Of a DNA stretch of 64,000 bases, positions 1 through 11,737 are shown one piece after another. The notes under the pieces were generated by a model that saw only the letters and a list, made by a program, of their open reading frames with translations, ran no database searches and was not told the DNA's origin. The stretch's first letter is position 1, and each line of letters opens with the position of its first letter. The stretch covers positions 61,968 through 125,967 of the forward strand of contig MGZB01000055.1 of the NCBI GenBank assembly GCA_001801995.1, given 5' to 3'. This stretch comes from Gammaproteobacteria bacterium RIFOXYD12_FULL_61_37. Lineage in GTDB: Bacteria > Pseudomonadota > Gammaproteobacteria > Chromatiales > Chromatiaceae. Both the position numbers and the translations under genes were made by a program.

Positions 1-1
1 C

Positions 2-670
2 GCCGCCGACCTCACCGAGGGCCATGAGATCCCGCCCCCGGTGGTGGAGGAGATCGCCGCCGGCAATGTGCGCCGTTTCGACAAGGGCGGCGACCTCTTC
101 TACGACCAGATCTCCGCCCTGCACAAATCGGTCCGGGGCTCCTCGCCGGACGCCAGTCTCTATTGGCTTTGCCGCATGATCGACGGCGGCTGCGATCCGC
201 TTTATATCGCCAGAAGGGTGGTGCGCATGGCCTCCGAGGACATCGGCAACGCCGATCCCCGCGCCTTGGAACTGGCCCTCAGCGCCTGGGATGTGCAGGA
301 CCGGCTCGGCAGCCCCGAGGGCGAACTCGCCATCGCCCAGGCGGTGGTCTACATGGCCTGCGCCCCCAAAAGCAACGCCGTTTACAGCGCCTTCAAGGCC
401 GCCATGGACGACGCCAAGCGCTCCGGCAGCCTGGAAGTGCCGGTCCACCTGCGCAACGCCCCCACCCGGCTCATGAAGGAACTGGGATACGGTAGGGCCT
501 ACCGCTACGCCCACGACGAACCCGGCGCCTACGCCGCCGGGGAATGCTACTTCCCCGACGGCCACGGCGAACCCCGCTACTACCAGCCCCCGGAACGGGG
601 CCTTGAACTCAAAATTGCCGAGAAGCTGGAAAAATTGCGGGAACTGGACCGGAAGGCGAGGGGAGAATAG
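2..670 (+). CDS. rarA: Replication-associated recombination protein A, C-terminal part (cut by window edge)
   Basis: This is the C-terminal part of the RarA/MgsA AAA+ clamp-loader-like ATPase, which acts at stalled replication forks. The frame is open from base 2, so the ATPase core with the Walker motifs lies outside the window. What remains is the tetramerisation half, with the family signatures [26 protein letters not shown] and [13 protein letters not shown]. The tail is the usual charged helix rich in Lys and Glu. The stop TAG is at 668-670. Only the N-terminal truncation by the window edge is odd. The identification is firm from these signatures. Confidence 0.93.
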   Translation, partial: AADLTEGHEIPPPVVEEIAAGNVRRFDKGGDLFYDQISALHKSVRGSSPDASLYWLCRMIDGGCDPLYIARRVVRMASEDIGNADPRALELALSAWDVQDRLGSPEGELAIAQAVVYMACAPKSNAVYSAFKAAMDDAKRSGSLEVPVHLRNAPTRLMKELGYGRAYRYAHDEPGAYAAGECYFPDGHGEPRYYQPPERGLELKIAEKLEKLRELDRKARGE

Positions 671-685
671 CCCGGAGCGATAAGT

Positions 686-856
686 ATGGCAGAAGCGATT
701 ATTGAAGTTATCGGTGGGTGCTTTACTTATCTCATCGGGAAGATTCTCGGTAAAACAGGGGGCATCGATCAAGAAAAGGCGATGGTCATCGGGGAATACG
801 TTGTGATTGGGTTAGTAGTTACAGCGGCCATCGTCGTCACTATTGTCTATTCCTGA
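686..856 (+). CDS. Small single-pass membrane protein (56 aa), unknown
   Basis: An ATG at 686 preceded by a GGAG-like site (CCCGGAGCG) opens a 56-codon frame ending at TGA 854-856. The N-terminal half is amphipathic with a Gly-rich stretch (GGCFTYLIGKILGKTGG), and the C-terminal half is a hydrophobic helix (VVIGLVVTAAIVVTIVYS) that would span the membrane. It lies 15 bp after rarA on the same strand and tail-to-tail with the sensor kinase gene. I do not recognise a family. It could be a chance frame, but the ribosome site and clean transmembrane helix support a real small protein. Confidence 0.5.
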   Translation: MAEAIIEVIGGCFTYLIGKILGKTGGIDQEKAMVIGEYVVIGLVVTAAIVVTIVYS

Positions 857-910
857 TTGGATTGAGCGAGCGCCGCAGGTTGGGCTTCGTGCCTCAGCAC
901 TATCGGCTGG

Positions 911-3802
<2,892 letters not shown>

Positions 3803-3845
3803 TCTGACCGGCGTTCAGTCTAGCCTGGAAAAACCGGACCCGTCC

Positions 3846-4739
3846 ATGAACCACTATCCCACCATCGAAGATTGCATCGGCAACACCCCCCTGGTGCGGC
3901 TGCAACGGCTCCAGGGCCATTCCGGCAATCTGATCCTGCTCAAGCTGGAAGGCAACAACCCGGCCGGATCGGTCAAGGACCGGCCCGCGATCAGCATGAT
4001 CAAGCACGCCGAGGCGCGGGGCGCAATCCGGCCCGGCGACACCCTGATCGAGGCCACCAGCGGCAACACCGGCATTGCCCTGGCCATGGCGGCCGCCATT
4101 CGCGGCTATCGCATGGTACTGGTGATGCCGGAAAACATGAGCCTGGAACGGCGCGCCGTCATGAAGGCCTACGGCGCCGAGATCGTTCTGACCCCGGCCA
4201 AGGGCAGCATGGAAGCCGCCATCGACACCGCCCGGCAGATGGAAGCGGAGGGTAAGGGCGTCGTCCTCGACCAATTCTCGAACGAAGATAATCCCCTGTC
4301 CCATGCGGAGGGCACGGGGCCGGAGATCTGGCGCGATACCCAGGGCGGGGTCACCCATTTCGTCAGCGCCATGGGCACCACCGGCACTATCATGGGGACC
4401 GGGCGTTTCCTGAAACGGCAAAATCCGGCCATCGAGATCGTCGGCGTCCAGCCCGCGGAGGGTTCCGCCATTCCCGGCATCCGCCGCTGGCCTGCGGAAT
4501 ATCTGCCCAAGATCTACCACCCCAACGAGGTGGACCGGCTCATCGACGTGACCCAGGCCGAGGCGGAACAGACCACCCGCGAGCTGGCGGCGCGCGAGGG
4601 GATCTTCACTGGCATCTCTTCCGGCGGCGCCGTGGCGGCCGCGCTCAGGCTCTCCGCTCTGGTGGAAAATGCCGTCATCGTCACTATTGTCTGCGACCGG
4701 GGCGACCGCTATCTCTCGACGGGCGTCTTCCCTGCATGA
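3846..4739 (+). CDS. cysM: Cysteine synthase B (O-acetylserine sulfhydrylase)
   Basis: PLP-dependent cytoplasmic enzyme making cysteine from O-acetylserine and sulfide or thiosulfate. The 297-aa protein has the PLP-lysine motif NPAGSVKDRPA (Lys about 44), the substrate loop TSGNTGIAL, the Gly-rich phosphate loop GTTGTIMGTG and the C-terminal GISSGGAVAA. The length and the motif GIRRWPAEYLP fit CysM rather than CysK. I chose the ATG at 3846 because the family begins close to YPTIEDCIGNTPL; the longer frame upstream has no conserved sequence. It is divergent from barA and overlaps the next gene by 4 bp (ATGA), so it probably heads an operon with the exonuclease-like gene, rlmD and the CYTH fusion. 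Confidence 0.95.
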   Translation: MNHYPTIEDCIGNTPLVRLQRLQGHSGNLILLKLEGNNPAGSVKDRPAISMIKHAEARGAIRPGDTLIEATSGNTGIALAMAAAIRGYRMVLVMPENMSLERRAVMKAYGAEIVLTPAKGSMEAAIDTARQMEAEGKGVVLDQFSNEDNPLSHAEGTGPEIWRDTQGGVTHFVSAMGTTGTIMGTGRFLKRQNPAIEIVGVQPAEGSAIPGIRRWPAEYLPKIYHPNEVDRLIDVTQAEAEQTTRELAAREGIFTGISSGGAVAAALRLSALVENAVIVTIVCDRGDRYLSTGVFPA

Positions 4740-5365
4740 ATTTCGTCGCCTTCGCCCTCCGGGCGATTCCTGACACCGAGTCTGAACGCAAGCGGGACCA
4801 GGGGCTTGCCGGCCTGAGCGACGACGATGTCGCCAAGATCATGTTTCACCGCCACCGTCAGAACGGTGGCGTCAATGGCGGACTCCCGGTGCATCAGATG
4901 CGTATCGCGGCCATCGCCTGGCTCGCGGTCCGGGACGAATCCATCCGCGCCGGCACCTCCACCGAGGCTGGGGAAGCTGCGGCGATCGAGACGTTGCTGG
5001 ATGTCTGCGAAGTTTCGGGTTTGCACGAGTTGGTCAGTTGGCACGGCGAGGGGTTCGACTTTCCCTTGCTGCGCCTCCGCGCCCTGCACCATGAAATGGC
5101 CGCCGCGCCGTTTTTCCGTCCGCCGCTCGTCGGGCTCCAGCAGGCCCTGATGGTGGGGCCGGTTCCCCTGGGCGGGTTCCTGGATCTGCCTCCATCGGCG
5201 GACGATGGCCCCTGCCCGCACCGCCGGTGCCAACAGGAGGCACGCAACACCGCCTTGATCTATCTGCGCCTCAAGCGGGCGCGGGGTGAACTGGAGCGGG
5301 ATCTCTATCAGTCCCTGACGGCAGCGCTCGTCGCCATAACAATCCAGGAGTCTCCCATTGGCTAG
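4736..5365 (+). CDS. PolB-type 3'-5' exonuclease-like protein, catalytic residues apparently lost
   Basis: A 209-aa protein matching the predicted 3'-5' exonuclease family related to the DNA polymerase B proofreading domain. Matching regions are the N-terminus followed by GLAGLSDDDVAKIMFHRHRQ, the core strand RIAAIAWLAV, the segment HGEGFDFPLLRLRAL and the C-terminal NTALIYLRLKRARGELE. From memory the family has FDIETVPD at the first motif; here it reads FALRAIPD, so both metal-binding acids are replaced. The C-terminal CE.D motif reads CQQEARNT, again lacking the acid. Only FD of the middle motif remains. It may be an inactive or structural homologue. It overlaps cysM by 4 bp and rlmD by 8 bp. 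Confidence 0.75.
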   Translation: MNFVAFALRAIPDTESERKRDQGLAGLSDDDVAKIMFHRHRQNGGVNGGLPVHQMRIAAIAWLAVRDESIRAGTSTEAGEAAAIETLLDVCEVSGLHELVSWHGEGFDFPLLRLRALHHEMAAAPFFRPPLVGLQQALMVGPVPLGGFLDLPPSADDGPCPHRRCQQEARNTALIYLRLKRARGELERDLYQSLTAALVAITIQESPIG

Positions 5366-6689
5366 GGGAAAGGGGGCGAGACTGCCCCAGGATGCAGTCG
5401 AGGTGGTGGTGGAAGGTCTCTCCCACGATGGGCGCGGCGTGGCGCGGGTCGAGGGGAAGACGGTCTTCATTCAGGGCGCCTTGGTGGGAGAGCGGGTCAG
5501 TTTTCGCTATCGCAAGTCCTCGCGCCGTTTCGACGAGGGGGTGGTTGAGGCCGTATTGCAGGCCTCGCCTGACCGGGTCGTCCCCAAATGTGCCCATTTC
5601 AACCTCTGCGGCGGATGCAGCCTGCAACATCTCTCCGACCAGGCGCAGATCCGCGACAAAGAACGCGTCCTGCGGGATGCCCTGACCCATATCGGCAAGG
5701 TCGAACCGAAGGAGATTCTGCCGCCCCTGGTCCCGGCCAATCACTGGGGCTATCGCAAGAAGGCGCGCCTCGGCGTCAAGCATGTGGAGAAAAAGGGCCG
5801 GGTGCTGGTGGGTTTTCGCGAGAAGGGCAGCGCCTTCATCGCCGAGATCTCGCGCTGCGAGGTGCTCGATCCCCTGGTCGGCCGCCGGTTGGATGAACTG
5901 TCGCAATTGATCGGCCAGCTCTCCATCCCCGCCCAGATCCCCCAGATCGAGATGGCCATGGGGGACCGGGGCTGCGTCCTGATCTTCCGCACCCTGGCCC
6001 GGCTCAGCGAGGCGGATCGCGCCATGCTTCTGGAGTTCGGGCAGCGCCACGACATCCTCATGGCGGAGCAGCCGGGCGGGGTGGACAGCATCGCGCCCCT
6101 GCGGGCGGGTGACCGGTTGGAGTTGAGCTATCAGCTCCCCGAGTTCGACATCGAGATCCATTTCCAGCCCACCGATTTCACCCAGGTCAACAGCGACATC
6201 AACCGCCGGATGGTAAAGCGTGCGGTGGAGATGCTGAACCCGCTTGGGGACGAGCGGGTGCTCGACCTCTTCTGCGGGCTCGGCAACTTCACCCTGCCGC
6301 TGGCGCGGCGGGCGGGGCAAGTCGTGGGCGTGGAGGGTGACGCCGGGCTGGTGGAACGCGCCCAACGCAACGCCCAGGCCAATGGATTGGGCAATGTCAG
6401 CTTCCATACCGCCAACCTGTACGAAGATTTGAACCACGCCCCCTGGCTGCAAGCCAGCTACGACAAGGCCCTGCTCGATCCGCCCCGCACCGGCGCGGCC
6501 GAGGTCCTGCGGCTGCTGCCCGTGCTGGGGGTGCGGCGGGCCGTTTACGTCTCCTGTTACCCCGCGACCCTGGCGCGCGACGCCGGGACCCTGGTGCAGG
6601 AGCACGGCTATCGCCTGGTCTCGGCCGGGGTCATGGACATGTTCCCCCATACCGGCCATGTGGAATCCATCGCCCTATTCGAGAAGTAG
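5358..6689 (+). CDS. rlmD: 23S rRNA (uracil(1939)-C(5))-methyltransferase
   Basis: SAM-dependent rRNA methyltransferase of the TrmA/RlmD family. The N-terminal TRAM RNA-binding domain (about 12-68) is followed by iron-sulfur cysteines in PKCAHFNLCGGC (Cys 78, 84, 87) with a fourth in ISRCEVLDP (about 166). The Rossmann methyltransferase part has VLDLFCGLGNFTLPLA, DPPRTGA and the catalytic-cysteine motif YVSCYPATLARD. The start is a TTG at 5358 with a good AGGAG seven bases upstream, overlapping the previous gene. The length (443 aa) is typical. The next gene starts 3 bp after the stop, so translation is probably coupled. Confidence 0.95.
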   Translation: MARGKGARLPQDAVEVVVEGLSHDGRGVARVEGKTVFIQGALVGERVSFRYRKSSRRFDEGVVEAVLQASPDRVVPKCAHFNLCGGCSLQHLSDQAQIRDKERVLRDALTHIGKVEPKEILPPLVPANHWGYRKKARLGVKHVEKKGRVLVGFREKGSAFIAEISRCEVLDPLVGRRLDELSQLIGQLSIPAQIPQIEMAMGDRGCVLIFRTLARLSEADRAMLLEFGQRHDILMAEQPGGVDSIAPLRAGDRLELSYQLPEFDIEIHFQPTDFTQVNSDINRRMVKRAVEMLNPLGDERVLDLFCGLGNFTLPLARRAGQVVGVEGDAGLVERAQRNAQANGLGNVSFHTANLYEDLNHAPWLQASYDKALLDPPRTGAAEVLRLLPVLGVRRAVYVSCYPATLARDAGTLVQEHGYRLVSAGVMDMFPHTGHVESIALFEK

Positions 6690-6692
6690 ATC

Positions 6693-7658
6693 ATGGGCAT
6701 CGAGATTGAACGCAAGTTTCTGGTGGTCAACGACGCCTGGCGCAGGCAGGTGGCCGCCAGCGAGCACCTGAGTCAGGGCTATCTCTGCAATCAGGGCAAC
6801 AGCTCGGTCCGGGTGCGGATCGGCGGCAGCCAGGCCAATCTGAACATCAAGCGCGGCGGCCTGACCGTCACCCGGCTGGAGTACGAATACCCGATCCCGC
6901 TGGCGGACGCCAAGGAACTCCTGGCGGGACTCGCGGGCGGGCTGGTGGAGAAAACCCGTTACCATGTCCGCTGCGGCGGTCATCTCTGGGACCTGGATGT
7001 CTTCGAGGGCGCGAACGCCGGTCTGATAATGGCCGAGATCGAACTGGGTTCGGAAGACGAACCCTTCGAGATGCCCGCCTGGGCGGGCCGCGAAGTCTCC
7101 GGCGACCCGCGCTATTACAACGTCAACCTGATCGGCAATCCCTACTGCAACTGGCGGGAAGATGCCGGGCGGATCGAGTCGCGGCGTATTGTCATCTCAC
7201 TGCCGGAACAGCGGCTGAGTTTGTTCGAGGAGGGGCGGCTGGTGAAGGAATACCCCATCTCCAGCGGCGCCAACGGCCCCGGCGAACAGCGCGGTAGCGG
7301 CCGCACCCCAAGGGGACTGCATCGCATCCGCCTCAAGATCGGCCAGGATGCCGCGCCCGGCAGCGTCTTCGCCGGCCGGCGGCCAACCGGCGAGGTCTAC
7401 TGCAACGAACTTTGCGAGCAGAACCCCCAGCGTGACTGGATACTGAGCCGCATTTTCTGGCTCACCGGCGCCGAACCGGGCCGTAACCGGGGCGGGCAGG
7501 TCGATACCCTGCGCCGCTTCATCTACATCCACGGCACCCCGGACAGCGAACCCCTGGGCGAACCCCGCTCCCACGGCTGCATCCGCATGCGCAACGCCGA
7601 TGTCATCGACCTCTTCGAGCGCGTTGCCAACGGGGACTGGGTGGAGATTCAGGGGTGA
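6693..7658 (+). CDS. CYTH triphosphatase domain fused to L,D-transpeptidase (YkuD)
   Basis: A 321-aa fusion. Residues 1 to about 155 form a CYTH domain: the ExExK signature EIERKF at 4-9, alternating charged strands (RVRIG, LNIKRG, RLEYEYPIP, EKTRYHV, WDLDVFEG, MAEIELGSEDE) typical of tripolyphosphatase or thiamine-triphosphatase tunnels. Residues about 165-321 form a YkuD L,D-transpeptidase with RRIVISLPEQRLSLFEEG, IYIHGTPD and the catalytic SHGCIRMRNADV. No signal peptide precedes the CYTH part, so it is unclear whether a normally periplasmic cross-linking domain acts in the cytoplasm. The gene follows rlmD by 3 bp. Both domains look intact; the joint function is unknown. Confidence 0.88.
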   Translation: MGIEIERKFLVVNDAWRRQVAASEHLSQGYLCNQGNSSVRVRIGGSQANLNIKRGGLTVTRLEYEYPIPLADAKELLAGLAGGLVEKTRYHVRCGGHLWDLDVFEGANAGLIMAEIELGSEDEPFEMPAWAGREVSGDPRYYNVNLIGNPYCNWREDAGRIESRRIVISLPEQRLSLFEEGRLVKEYPISSGANGPGEQRGSGRTPRGLHRIRLKIGQDAAPGSVFAGRRPTGEVYCNELCEQNPQRDWILSRIFWLTGAEPGRNRGGQVDTLRRFIYIHGTPDSEPLGEPRSHGCIRMRNADVIDLFERVANGDWVEIQG

Positions 7659-7725
7659 TGCCTGATTTGCCGATGCTACAGCGGCTTGCTACTCTCAGGG
7701 CATGATCTAAACGGGAGGCGTATCG

Positions 7726-8286
7726 ATGGGCGCATTACCAGAAGCAATCTACCTTTCCCCCGAAGAATACCTGCTTTGGGAGAACGACCAGCCCGAGGGC
7801 GTAAAGCACGAGTACGTCAACGGGCAGGTCTATGCCATGGTCGGGGCGAGCCGGGGGCATAATCAGGTCTCCATGCGGTTTGCTACCCGTTTGGCCTATC
7901 ATCTGGAAGGCAGCAAATGCCAGGTCTTCCAGTCCGACATGAAGGTGGCCATCCAGACCCTCGGCAACAGCCGTTACTATTACCCCGATGTCCAGGTGGC
8001 CTGCGAGGAGGAGACGGCCTCCCACTACAACACCTCCCCCTGCCTGATCATCGAAGTTCTGTCCGAAAGTACCGCGAGAAAGGACCGCACCGAAAAACTG
8101 GCAAACTATCGCTTGATCCCCGCCTTGCAGGAATACCTGCTCTGTTCCCAGGATTCCCCGCACATCGAGGTCTATCGCAAGCGGTCGGACTGGGCGCGGG
8201 AGACATTCGGCGCGGGCCAGGCCCTGATGCTGGAATCGGTCGGGCTGGAAGTGGCGGTGGACGACATTTACGGTTTTCTGTCCTGA
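7726..8286 (+). CDS. Uma2 family endonuclease-like protein (DUF820)
   Basis: A 186-aa protein of the Uma2 family, which has a PD-(D/E)XK nuclease fold. Visible signatures are YLSPEEYLLWEN near the start, KHEYVNGQVYAMVGAS, the YPDVQVAC strand with the catalytic Asp, and CLIIEVLSESTARKDRTEKL with the catalytic Glu. The ATG at 7726 follows GGGAGG. It stands alone between the CYTH fusion and the convergent kdpE. The biological role of this family is not established; a second member lies at 38235. Confidence 0.88.
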   Translation: MGALPEAIYLSPEEYLLWENDQPEGVKHEYVNGQVYAMVGASRGHNQVSMRFATRLAYHLEGSKCQVFQSDMKVAIQTLGNSRYYYPDVQVACEEETASHYNTSPCLIIEVLSESTARKDRTEKLANYRLIPALQEYLLCSQDSPHIEVYRKRSDWARETFGAGQALMLESVGLEVAVDDIYGFLS

Positions 8287-8305
8287 TCGCCCTTCAGGTC
8301 ACCGG

Positions 8306-9010
8306 CTAATCACCCATCCTCATACCCGCCAACCGATAACCCACCTGCAATTCGGTGAGCAGGTACTGGGGCTGGGTTGGGCTGTCCTCCAGTTTCTGCC
8401 GCAGGTTGCCCATGTAGATGCGCAGGTAGTGGCCCCGATCAGCGTAGCCGGGACCCCAGGTGTCGAGCAGGAGTTGGCGGTGTGTCAGGACGCGGCCGTG
8501 GCCCTTGATGAGGGCGGCGAGGAGACGGAATTCGGTGGGGGTGAGGTGGACCGGCTGGCCGGACTTGCTGACTTGGTGTTCCGCCAGATCGACCCGGACC
8601 TCGCCGAAGCTCACTTGGCTGGAACTGCCGCCGCTCAGACTGATGGCGCCACGCCGCAGTTGGGCTCGGACGCGGGCGAGCAGTTCGGGCACGCCGAAGG
8701 GTTTGACCAGGTAGTCATCGGCCCCGGCGTCCAGGGCGGCGACCTTCTCTTCCTCCCGGTCCCTGGCAGACAGAACCAGGACGGGAACACTGAGCCAGCC
8801 GCGCAGCTCACGGATCAGACTTTTCCCATCATCGTCCGGCAGCCCCAGATCGACGATGACCAGCCCTGGCTGGCGGCTCGCCGCCTCGATCAGGCCGCGC
8901 CGGGCGCAGTCGGCCTCGGCCACCTGATAGCCCTCGTCCTCCAGGGCCAGGCGCAGAAAGCGGCGGATGTTGTTGTCGTCCTCGATGATCAGGATGCGGA
9001 CCGGGCTCAT
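8306..9010 (-). CDS. kdpE: KDP operon response regulator
   Basis: OmpR-type response regulator of the KdpDE pair, which activates kdpFABC under potassium limitation. The receiver has IIEDDNNIRRFLRL, the phospho-acceptor in VIVDLGLPDDDG and LVKPFG. The winged helix has VHLTPTEFRLLAALIKGHGRVLTHRQLL (positions about 155-185), and the C-terminus is YLLTELQVGYRLAG. I chose the ATG at 9010 (MSPVRILIIED), overlapping the kdpD stop by 4 bp; the frame upstream of it is only antisense-like continuation. Length 234 aa, usual for KdpE. Confidence 0.96.
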   Translation of the reverse strand: MSPVRILIIEDDNNIRRFLRLALEDEGYQVAEADCARRGLIEAASRQPGLVIVDLGLPDDDGKSLIRELRGWLSVPVLVLSARDREEEKVAALDAGADDYLVKPFGVPELLARVRAQLRRGAISLSGGSSSQVSFGEVRVDLAEHQVSKSGQPVHLTPTEFRLLAALIKGHGRVLTHRQLLLDTWGPGYADRGHYLRIYMGNLRQKLEDSPTQPQYLLTELQVGYRLAGMRMGD

Positions 9011-11655
9011 TCCTCCTCCGGTTCCGGCGGGGTTCCCGCCGGCAGGGTGAAGCGGAAACGGGCGCCGCCCTCGGGCCGGTTTTCGGCGGAGATCCTGCCG
9101 CCGTGGGCCTCGACGATGATCCGGCTCAGGGCCAGGCCCAGGCCGACGCCGGGGGTGGCCGGTTCGCTCTCGCCGCGAGTGAAGGGCTCGAATAGCTTGT
9201 CCGCGTCCTTGAGCGGCAGGCCGGGGCCGTTGTCCTCCACCATCACCACCAGTTCCTCGTCCACCCGGCGCGCGCTCACGCGGATACGGCTGCCGGCGGG
9301 GGTGTATTTGGCGGCATTGTCGAGCAGATTGACCAGGACCCGCTCGATCAACAGGGCGTCGAACTCCACCAGGGGCAAGTCGGCGGGGACATCGGTCCGC
9401 ACCTGATAGCGGGCCAGGGGCAGCCGAAGCTGGTGCAGGGCACTGCCCACCACCTCCTCGACGGACTGCCATTCCTTGCGCAAGCGCGTCCCACCGCTTT
9501 GCAGCCGGGCCATTTCCAGCAGATTGGCCACCAGGCGGTGCATCTGCTCCGCCTCCTCGCGGATGGCGGCGGTCAGCTCGTGGCGGATCTGGGGCGAGGG
9601 GTCGCGCTCCAGGGTGCCGGCCAGGCCGATGATGGCGGTCAGGGGCGTCTTGAGATCATGGGACACCGCCGCCAGCAGGGCATTGCGCAGCCGCTGCCCC
9701 TCCATGTTGACCAGGGCCTCCTGGGCGACCTCGACATAATGGACCCGCTCCAGGGCCAGGGCGATTTGAGACAAGCAGGCATCCAGCAGCCGCCGTTCTT
9801 CCGGTTCGTCGAAGACCGCCGGGTGACGGGGTTGCAGGGCGCAGACGCCGCGCGTGCGCATGGGGGCCTTGAGCGGCAGGTAGCGGGCGCTGGCGGCGGC
9901 CAATGTGGTGGTGCCGAGCCCCGCCTCCTGCTGATGATCGTAGACCCATTGGGCCACGCCCTCATCGGCCGGGCGGTTGCCGCAGGGGTGAACCCGCTCC
10001 TGGGCATCGGGCAACAGCACCGTCACCCCAGCATCGAATAGCGGGCCGAGATACTCCTCGGCGATGCCAACGATCTGGTCCTGCTTCAGCGCCCCGGAGA
10101 GCTGCCGCGCGATGTTGGCCAGGGCCATGGCGCGCCGCTCGCGCTGCACCGCGACCCTGGCCTCCAGCCGCAGCTTGGCGGCAAGCTGGCCGATGACGAG
10201 GGCGACCGCCAGCATCAGGGCAAAGGTGAAGAGGTATTGGCTGTCGTGGACGCTGAGGGAGCCGCGCGGCTCCACGAAAAAGAGATCGAAGCAGAGCACC
10301 GCCAGCAGCGAGGCCCAGGCGCCGGGACCGCGCCCGAAGCGGATCGAGACCAGGACCACCGTCAGCAGGAACAGCATCACCACATTGGCCAGATCGAAAA
10401 ACCGCAGCAGGCCCGCCGCGAGCAGGGTGGCGCCGGCGCAGGCGAGGGTCGCCCAGAGGTAGCCGGACCAGGGCAGGGTTGCAGCCGGACGGGGTTGCGG
10501 CCGGTGACTGGGCTTGCCTTTCTCCAGACCGATCAGCACCACATCCAGATCGGGGTGGGTCTCGGCCAGCTTGTTGGCCACGCCGCTGAACCAGCGCAGC
10601 GGTCCGGGGCGCAGGGTGCGACCTACCACCAATTTGGTGGCGTTGCGGGCGCGGGCGAAGCTGGCCAGGGCCTCGGCGACGTGGGCGCCGGGGATGGTCA
10701 GGGTCTCGGCGCCGAGTTGCTCGGCCAGCTTGAGGACTTCCAGTGCTTGGCGCCGCCCCTTTTGCGCGCCCTCGCTCAATTCCGGATCGTCCACATGGAC
10801 CGCGATCCAGTCGGCCTGCAACTTGGCCGCCAGGCGCGAGGCCTCGCGCACCAGCTTCTCGCCGCGAGCCCCCGAACCGACGCAGACCACCAGCCGCTCC
10901 CGCGCCTCCCAAACGGTGGCGATGGCCTGGTCAGTGCGGTAGGCCCGCATCTGCTCGTCCACCCGGTCGGCGGTGCGGCGCAGGGCCAGCTCGCGCAGGG
11001 CGATCAGGTTGCCCTTGCGGAAGAAATTCTTGGCGGCGTGCCGGGCCATGTCGGGCAGATAGACCTTGCCCGCCGCCAGCCGGATCAGCAGCTCATCGGG
11101 GGGCAGATCGACCAGAGTCACATCGTCGGCCCGGTCGAAGACATGATCCGCCACCGTCTCCCGCACCCGCACCCCGGTGATGCCGGCGACGATGTCGTTC
11201 AGGCTCTCCAGGTGCTGGACGTTCAGCGAGGTATAGACATCGATCCCCGCCGCCAGCAGCTCCTCCACGTCCTGCCAGCGCTTGGCGTGGCGGCTGCCGG
11301 GGACATTGGAATGGGCCAGCTCATCGACGATGATCAGGGCCGGCGCCGCTGCCAGCGCCGCCTCCAGATCGAACTCCGGCAGCACCCGGCCCCGGTACTC
11401 GACCTTGCGCGACGGCAGCAGCGGCAAGCCGTCCAGCAACTGGAGCGTCTCCCGCCGCCCGTGGGTCTCCGCCACCCCGATCAGCAGATTCACCCCCTCC
11501 GCCTGCCGCTCCCGCGCCGCCAGCAGCATGGCGTAAGTCTTTCCCACGCCGGGACAGGCACCGAAAAAGACCTTCAGCTTGCCGCGTTTGGCAGCGGCTT
11601 CCTGTTCTTTCAAGGACTCCAGCAGGCGATCGGGGTCGGGGCGTTGGGGGGGCAT
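9007..11655 (-). CDS. kdpD: Osmosensitive potassium channel sensor histidine kinase
   Basis: Membrane histidine kinase sensing potassium or ionic strength. The 882-aa protein has the N-terminal KdpD domain with Walker A GACPGVGKT (32-40) and DELAHSNVPGSRHAKRWQDV, a USP-like domain (about 250-375), four clustered transmembrane helices (about 400-500, with RFGRGPGAWASLLAV), a GAF-like region, HisKA with AAVSHDLKTPLTAIIG and a HATPase (NLLDNAAKYT, DNGPGLP, GVGLGL). It is co-transcribed with kdpE (ATGA overlap). Unusually, it is separated from kdpC by a HicB-like gene. No clear ribosome site precedes the ATG at 11655. Confidence 0.96.
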   Translation of the reverse strand: MPPQRPDPDRLLESLKEQEAAAKRGKLKVFFGACPGVGKTYAMLLAARERQAEGVNLLIGVAETHGRRETLQLLDGLPLLPSRKVEYRGRVLPEFDLEAALAAAPALIIVDELAHSNVPGSRHAKRWQDVEELLAAGIDVYTSLNVQHLESLNDIVAGITGVRVRETVADHVFDRADDVTLVDLPPDELLIRLAAGKVYLPDMARHAAKNFFRKGNLIALRELALRRTADRVDEQMRAYRTDQAIATVWEARERLVVCVGSGARGEKLVREASRLAAKLQADWIAVHVDDPELSEGAQKGRRQALEVLKLAEQLGAETLTIPGAHVAEALASFARARNATKLVVGRTLRPGPLRWFSGVANKLAETHPDLDVVLIGLEKGKPSHRPQPRPAATLPWSGYLWATLACAGATLLAAGLLRFFDLANVVMLFLLTVVLVSIRFGRGPGAWASLLAVLCFDLFFVEPRGSLSVHDSQYLFTFALMLAVALVIGQLAAKLRLEARVAVQRERRAMALANIARQLSGALKQDQIVGIAEEYLGPLFDAGVTVLLPDAQERVHPCGNRPADEGVAQWVYDHQQEAGLGTTTLAAASARYLPLKAPMRTRGVCALQPRHPAVFDEPEERRLLDACLSQIALALERVHYVEVAQEALVNMEGQRLRNALLAAVSHDLKTPLTAIIGLAGTLERDPSPQIRHELTAAIREEAEQMHRLVANLLEMARLQSGGTRLRKEWQSVEEVVGSALHQLRLPLARYQVRTDVPADLPLVEFDALLIERVLVNLLDNAAKYTPAGSRIRVSARRVDEELVVMVEDNGPGLPLKDADKLFEPFTRGESEPATPGVGLGLALSRIIVEAHGGRISAENRPEGGARFRFTLPAGTPPEPEEE

Positions 11656-11737
11656 GGGAGTGAGGCTTTAGGCTTGAGACTTGAGGGAAGGAGGGCGAGC
11701 TAATTCAGCGGTGCGGCTGCTGTTGTCATCAGAAGCC

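Noticed and set aside
8306..9472. Extended start of kdpE at 9472
   Set aside because: The extra residues are the kdpD 3' end read in another frame and rich in Arg and Pro; the ATG at 9010 gives a normal KdpE.
10237..11703. Long plus-strand open frame of 488 codons opposite kdpD
   Set aside because: Composition is typical of the antisense of a GC-rich gene (Gly, Gln, His, Arg-rich), and kdpD on the other strand is unmistakable.
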